In this document: one piece after another, positions 58,430 through 64,000 of the stretch
Layout: each line of letters opens with the position of its first letter
Position numbering within the stretch: the stretch's first letter is position 1
From: Rhodamnia argentea
Taxonomy: Eukaryota; Streptophyta; Magnoliopsida; Myrtales; Myrtaceae
Reading direction: 5' to 3'
DNA length: 64,000 nucleotides
Assembly: GCF_020921035.1 (NCBI RefSeq)
Contig: NC_063158.1
Span: 6,740,001 to 6,804,000 of the forward strand
Made by a program: the position numbers and the translations under genes
The notes under the pieces: model-generated
Seen by the model: only the letters and a program-made list of their open reading frames with translations
Told to the model about the DNA's origin: nothing
The model's database searches: none

Positions 58430-58680
58430 AATAGTTTATGGAATTTGGTTTAATGTGCTATGCCATCCTTGATTTTTATTTTGTTTAATGTCGATTCAGT
58501 CATCGCTGGCCGTTTTGTGGCATATCACCAAATCAGTGATTTCCGAAAAAAATTAGCTAGGAGGACTATAACGGAATTTTGAGCAAGCGTTCAAGACTAA
58601 ATTGGTAGAAATGAAAAGTTTAGGGTTCAATTGGAATTCGTATAATAGATTTAAAACTAATTGGACAATTTCTCTTCTGA
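58430..58680. repeat. Possible MITE-like repeat
   Basis: The block contains phrases common in plant spacer repeats: a GGAATTTGGTTTAATGTG start; GTTTTGTGGCATATCACC in the middle; GATTTCCGAAAAAAATTAGC; and a TTCAAGACTAAATTGG and GTTTAGGGTTCAATTGG end. The TTCCGA-AA-TT segment recalls the inverted arm of the fold-back element at 36815-37000. Boundaries are not defined. Confidence 0.35.
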
Positions 58681-60251
58681 GGAAGAGACCTTGTGACTGG
58701 CCTTGACGCTTGCTGCATGAAGCACAACGCCAGGGTTCAAGCCAAAACAGCGAGCCTCGACATCGATATTTGGAGCTTGTTCTTCATGAAATTGCTTGAT
58801 ATACGACTAGTCGTTGGCCCCCGCATTTGCATGGACATTTTCTGTGGGAAAGCTTTTCACTAGTGAAAGATAGCTTTACACGTCTATAGACTCCACACAA
58901 GCATGGATTAGCATTCTCGTAGAAGTATACCGCGGAGCGGATGCAGAGAAAATGGCGTAAGGGCCTAATGAGCCCAAAGAAAGAAGAGACACCGAGTGCG
59001 GTGAAAAACATCTGTGAGTAAAATTTAATGTGCCTGCTGCGAAGGTTCTGTTGGTTCACAATTTCACTAAATCATCTCTTCATCCTCAAGCCCACTTGTG
59101 GGAGAGCAAATGCAATCATGTTGGCTACAATGTCAACATTTGCTCCTATAAAAAAGGTGAGTATCTACAATTATAATTGGTGAAAAGACATTTAAATCAT
59201 TGACAAACAGCTCTTTGGCATCGAGTGGGCAACTGCAATGGCTATCAAAGAGCGTTTCTCTCTGGGACAAAAGAATTTCAAACGGAAATCCCGAGACACC
59301 GAATACGCGTCATCTGTTTCTAAATTGCTGTCAAGTTGATAAGGAAATTGCTGTCAAGTGTTAATCCTTCAACAATTCAGGAGTTGGATGGATATAAATT
59401 CCAGAGTCTCAAGTTGCCTGAACTGTCGAGAACAATAGCAATAGAATGGAACCTTCGCAAACCGCATCAATTCAAATAGCTGCTTCAAAAACTGCAAAAC
59501 TTTCCCTAAGAAAGGCCTCAACAGCTCCTGCAAATTGGTGCATCATCCTGAGATCAACTTGTTAACCACTGAACAACGTCAAGCATTCTAGTGCCAAAAC
59601 AAAGAGTCCATTTACACAGTCACTTCATTCTTCATCTCACATCAGAACCACCTCCACACGTAATTCTCTTTGGTTGACATGTCCCCATTTAAAATGACAT
59701 CGTTTATTTAGTAATACATAGTATGCTATATTATGTCTCGCTATTTCGAAGGTTCAGAATGAGCACTGGCAGAACAAATCCACATTGCATAGCATAAAAG
59801 ATTCTAATGCTCGAATGAACAGAACATAAAGTCTGAAGTTGATTTTTCCAGACCGGATGAAATTGATCGATATTCGGTGCTTGGTCATATTCGACACGTA
59901 AATCTTATCGAGAATCCAAAATGGACAGGGAATCTTGTGAAGATAATAGAGCAGTGTATCAAAAACATGTTAATGACTTGCCACGAAAAGAATTCTTACG
60001 TGACTGAGATAACTGAAGTTGATGGGTTTCCTGAAAAGTTCAAATGGCTTATCTGCTGTACTGTTCTTCCATTTGAGCATCCTCACTGATAAAATGAAAT
60101 CGAAAGTATCTGCGTTTATGCCAATAAACATAGCCAAATAGATGTCAAGGGAGGAAGCAAATCATTCTTCAAACTCGGTACTCCGACAAAATTACAACTC
60201 AGATTTGCTAGTGATAGTCATCCATAGCTTATCCAGGATGAGCAATCTTAC

Positions 60252-60381
60252 TTGAAGGCTCATGACATCTGATGTCCTTAGAAGGCAGTCTGATGAGAGC
60301 TGTTTTGTCTGAAGCATCATGTCATACTCATCCATCACCTTCTCCGTTCTTTGAATCACCAAAGAGAAGGAAGACCATATC
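60252..60381 (-). other. Candidate isolated exon of unknown gene
   Basis: On the minus strand an acceptor ACGACAG/GATATGG and a donor CTTCAA/GTAAGA bound 130 bp. One open frame reads IWSSFSLVIQRTEKVMDEYD, then a Gln/Leu/Ser-rich helix ending DVMSLQ. It looks like amphipathic helical protein sequence, but I recognise no family and found no convincing partner exon. It may be a relic of a broken gene or a chance frame. Confidence 0.3.
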
Positions 60382-61124
60382 CTGTCGTCATGGAAAATGG
60401 TTAAATTGAACCTAATCATTTTATGTAATGGGAAAGGAGACAAAAGGAACATAATCCATCTTTTTATTCGGTGATTAAATATCAAACCTCCTCCTTCGTA
60501 TGTTGCTAGTAGCAAATTGTTAATAAATTAAGTAGAGAAAACTCTTAAGTCGGCGAACAATAGTTAATAATGGCAGAAATTTGTAACAATTGACAATCTA
60601 TTGAAGTGCTACACTTGTACAATTTGGAAAAGGTCGGTAATTTACTGATTAATCAAAACATTGGTAAATCCTTCTACTCTTCCTTGTGAATGCATTATCG
60701 ACAGCTCCAACGATCCAGAGTACGATACCCCTGCATCATGTCAACTTCCACTGACCAGAAATCTCCATTCCTTGAACTACTTAAAAAGACAAAAGTATAA
60801 CAGCGGGAATGCTGATGAACAGTGTGACCTGCTTTATTTACCTTTCAAAGTTAAACATGAATCGTTCCCGACAGTGTGACCAAAGGGCTCGACTTGTCGG
60901 AGCAGTCTTTTCATGGATCAGTTGTTTCTCTCTGCTGCAGTAGAACAATGAACGTATGAAGATACGATAAGTTGCATCGCTGAACGTCTGTTAGAGTTTA
61001 GACGCCTTGATTCCTGGACCTCTGTGATCCCCACCAGTTCATGTGAGATTGACCCCCATCATTTCATTCAATCTTCCAAACTCGACAGATGTGGACAATT
61101 TGCTGAGGCTAGGAGTTGAATCTC

Positions 61125-63288
61125 TCATTTTTTCCACATTTGCCACTTTATCCATTCCCTGTCCTGAAGCTTCCAGCCCCTTTCGATCGTCAAATCTTTC
61201 AGGTTATCGAAGCACGAGGGGTCTGGTAATGCTTCAATGGATCTGCACCTCTTGATATGCAACAATTCCAAGTCTTTCAATCTTTCAAGGCCTTTGATTT
61301 CGACTAGATTGTGGCATCCACAAAGGCTTAATCCCTTCAGATGCGTTAATTGCGAAAGGTCCGGTCTTACAAGGGACTGACAGTCCCATATCTGCAACTC
61401 TTCCAAGTTTTTCAGTCTGTCAAGACCTCCAACTTGAACTATATCATCCTCTACCAGACAAAGAGCATAATCTGACTTAAAGAACTTACGCAAACCCAAG
61501 AATCTCAAAGACTCTAGATGTTCAAGGCCGTCGAGATTGGACAACTTCCCGCAACTTGATACAGTTAATTCTGCTAAGTATTTTAACGCTTCTAGACCCT
61601 TGATTTCTGTCAGCTCGCTGCATGACTTGATACTTAATTTTGACAAGAATTCCATACTTGACAAACTCGGTAACTCTTTCAACTCGTCACAATATTGGAC
61701 AGAAAGCTTGAATAATCCAGAGGGAAGCACCGGCAGGGATTCTAGCAATCGGCAACCCACGACCTTGAGCACTTTTAGATGGATTAGACGAGAAAGTTGA
61801 GGCAATGTGCGATGCCGACAAGTGACTCCCAAAGATGTTAAACAAGGGGGAAGCTCTGGCAGCGATTGAAGATTGTCACACCTCCTTAAATCAAGGTGTT
61901 GCAGAGAAGGCAACTTACTGATGCTTTGTGGCAGCGATTGAAGCATCTTGCAGTCGCGCAAATCAAGTTCCTCAAGACGAGAGAGCTTATCGAATTCATC
62001 GGAGAAGCCAGAAACGCCTGTCGATCTTAATCGAAGGATCTTTAGTGAAGACAACCGATCTATAGGGATTTCCCCTCCCAGCCTCTCGCAATTTGTGGCA
62101 TCTAGTTCTTCAAGTTTCTCAGGACGAGAGAGCTTATTGAATGTGTCGAATAAGCCAGAAACATATGTCCAACTTAATCGAAGGATCTTCAGTGAAGATA
62201 ACCCATCTATATGAATTTCCCCTCCTAAAAGCCGGCATTTGGTGGCGTCTAATAGTTCAAGGCTGCCCAACTTGCTAATAGTACTAGGCAAACTCCTCAA
62301 GTTCTCACAATGAGCAATATTCAAAATTTTCAAGCTTTTCAAATCCCCAATGGATTCAGGTAATTCGTAAATGAACGAGCATGACAAGTCCAATTCAGTC
62401 AACCGTTCCAATTTCCCAATTGAGTTGGGGATATGATAATCTTCTAGAATACCAACTCCCTTTAATGACAAGTACTGCAATTTCACGAGGGATCCGATGC
62501 ATTCTGGAAGTCTACGTAATTCCGAGCAACCACTCAAGTCAAGGTGTGACAAATTTACCAGGTGGCTAATTGAGTCTGGAAGTCCAATCAATGATTTGCA
62601 ATCAGAGGCAACAAGCTTCTCCAGCTTCTTCAAAGAAGCTATACATGGAGGGATTTCCTCTATAGCAGTCTTGCATATGCAAAGTCGCTCCAGTTCTTCC
62701 AACTTGCCAATTCCTTGGGGTAGCTTTTGGAGTTTCTCACATCTATGAAAGAACAAATGAACGAGGCCCTTGACTTCTCCGATCGAAGGGTGAATTTGCT
62801 TCAGATTATGACATCCTTCGAAGGTTAACGTCTCTAAATTTTGGAAGGCTGAGAGATCAGGAGAAACTTTTAAACAATGGCAATCTACAAGAGCAAGAAC
62901 TTTCAACTGGGTCGCCACCTGCAAAACAAAATGATTGATAAATTTTCACAGAGAATATAAGTCATTAGAAACAAAAGACAAAACAAGATGCTCTCCGTCT
63001 GACCTTGAGATGACTCCAACCTTCCCAATACTCCGAAATGTCACACTCTGATAAATAAAGTACGACTAATTTCTCCAGATGAAAACTAGTGACCACGGAT
63101 GCAGGACATTTCTTCCACACGAGGCATCGTAACTGAGGAAGCAAGCCTTTGGAATCTCCAATCAGTGTTGCGTTATCCACTATAAGCAACCTTAAGTTCG
63201 GTAGTGTCTCAATTTGCTCCGTTGTGAGTTCCACGTGCGAGTCGTTTTCGTCGAAACAAAGTGCCTGAACGCGATCCTTTTCTTTTCC
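61125..63288 (-). CDS. TIR-NB-LRR-type resistance protein, LRR region (5' part beyond right edge)
   Basis: Two exons are in the window: 63288-63004 (95 codons) and 62918-61125 (597 residues plus stop), joined in phase 0 (CTCAAG/GTCAGA and TTTTGCAG/GTGGCG). The first starts after a probable acceptor (GTGAAG/GGA) with GKEKDRVQALCFDENDSHVE, then LPNLRLL and LPQLRCLVWKKCPA, the NL-linker/LRR entry typical of TNL receptors. The second holds about 20 imperfect plant LRRs (LPxSIxxLxxLxxLDLSGCxxL), ending with IKWQMWKK. TNL proteins sense pathogen effectors, with the LRR contributing recognition and autoinhibition. The TIR and NB-ARC exons would lie to the right of the window, so whether the gene is complete cannot be judged. 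A 49-codon unit is tandemly duplicated (61981-62274). The LRR wording suggests the L6-like class numerous in Myrtaceae; that is inference. Confidence 0.88.
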
Positions 63289-64000
63289 CTTCACAAATGT
63301 TGCATATCAGTGGAGAGGAGCAATCCACAAAAAAAATATTTAAGATTATGGCATTGGATTTCGGTTAACCATATCCTTTTATAAGTTCAGGACATCATTT
63401 CCTTTCATGAAGTTTGAAATATGTTCATTAATTAACCATATTTTATATCCCTTAAATATGGATAATCAATAACCAATTTTCGTCATTTAACCGTGATTGT
63501 TGAGGCCTTTTCCAATTCTTGTTTAATTTTTGTTTACTCTTTTTTCAAAATATCTTCTATTAAAGTGGCTGTCAAATAATAAATTTCATTGCTTAATATC
63601 ATTGTTGATATTTATTTTTTCTATTATTCGTACTTTATTACTTTAGTTTTCTCCTATTTTATATACTATTCATTTTCTTACAATAATTAAGGGGAAAAGA
63701 GGAATTCCCTTCCAAAAGATTAGATGAAAATATACTCTTACACCTTAAAATAATAATAATAAGTTAATGGCTATGAAGAAATGAGAGTTCATGCGGTATT
63801 ATCATTAGGTAGAAGTCGAAAATTCAAAGATAAACGCGTACCACTTCAGATTTTTCAGAGGATTTTGTTTAGATTTTCAATCTATTTTGATAACTGTGGG
63901 CACTAAATCTCTTTCTTTAGTAAATGCAGTTTGACCAGGATCCCATCAAGGATCTAAACGCGGTTTCATTTTCTTTTTTAAATGTACTTTTCCCGTCATA
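63289..64000 (-). other. Presumed intron upstream of the LRR exons
   Basis: About 700 bp of strongly AT-rich sequence with no open frame resembling NB-ARC or TIR on either strand. It is best read as an intron of the receptor gene or, if the gene is truncated, as unrelated spacer. Confidence 0.5.

Larger units (their letters stand above)
57312..61124. other. Spacer between PEX16 and the receptor gene
   Basis: 3.8 kb containing the PEX16 3' UTR, a TIR/MITE-like block around 58430-58680, a possible isolated exon at 60252-60381, and the presumed 3' UTR of the receptor gene. Other short frames (58784-59059, 59877-60089, 60661-60879) match no family I know. Confidence 0.5.

Noticed and set aside
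1-64000. CRISPR arrays, bacterial operons, phage or integrated virus
   Set aside because: No spaced short repeats of the CRISPR type, no bacterial-style gene packing and no viral coat or replication genes are visible; the only reverse-transcribing element is the copia relic.

Overview
This is plant nuclear DNA: genes carry GT-AG introns, the spacers are AT-rich and full of decayed transposons, and every recognisable protein belongs to a land-plant family. The style of the TIR-NB-LRR receptor at the right edge, whose LRR region resembles the L6-like class that is abundant in Myrtaceae, suggests a woody eudicot, possibly Eucalyptus or a relative. That placement is inference; no species marker is visible.

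Layout, left to right: the 5' two exons of a CYP703A cytochrome P450 (minus, cut by the left edge); a tRNA-Gln(CUG); an intronless CAS/exportin-2 gene (plus); a two-exon tail-anchored protein of unknown function (minus); a 95-residue single-pass membrane protein of unknown function (plus, with a long leader intron); a GH100 neutral/alkaline invertase (plus); a seven-exon pyridoxamine-phosphate-oxidase-like protein (minus, convergent with the invertase); an R2R3-MYB of the bHLH-binding, TT2/PA-like type (minus); a decayed Ty1/copia element with both LTRs (29426-34327); about 7.4 kb of gene-free repeat-rich DNA holding a diverged segmental duplication; a WNK kinase (plus); the EF-hand protein KIC (plus); the SR splicing factor RS31 (minus, convergent with KIC); the peroxin PEX16 (plus, divergent from RS31, with a 3.2-kb first intron); and the LRR part of a TIR-NB-LRR-type resistance gene (minus, cut by the right edge).

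The genes are not an operon or pathway cluster. From memory of Arabidopsis, the orthologues of CAS, the PPOX-like gene, KIC and RS31a lie close together on chromosome 2 (At2g46520, At2g46580, At2g46600, At2g46610), so the middle of the window looks like a conserved microsyntenic block with insertions. I rebuilt exon structures by splice consensus, phase and family similarity. No computation or database search was run.

I found no clear undescribed biological system. The observations most worth a check are: a GC-AG intron in RS31; a PPOX-like intron whose two splice sites sit in a direct repeat; in-frame upstream ATGs inside the invertase leader intron that could add a targeting peptide; a NAGNAG acceptor in PEX16 that would insert a stop; a short hAT-like element with a perfect 8-bp target duplication; and a 49-codon tandem duplication in the receptor LRRs.
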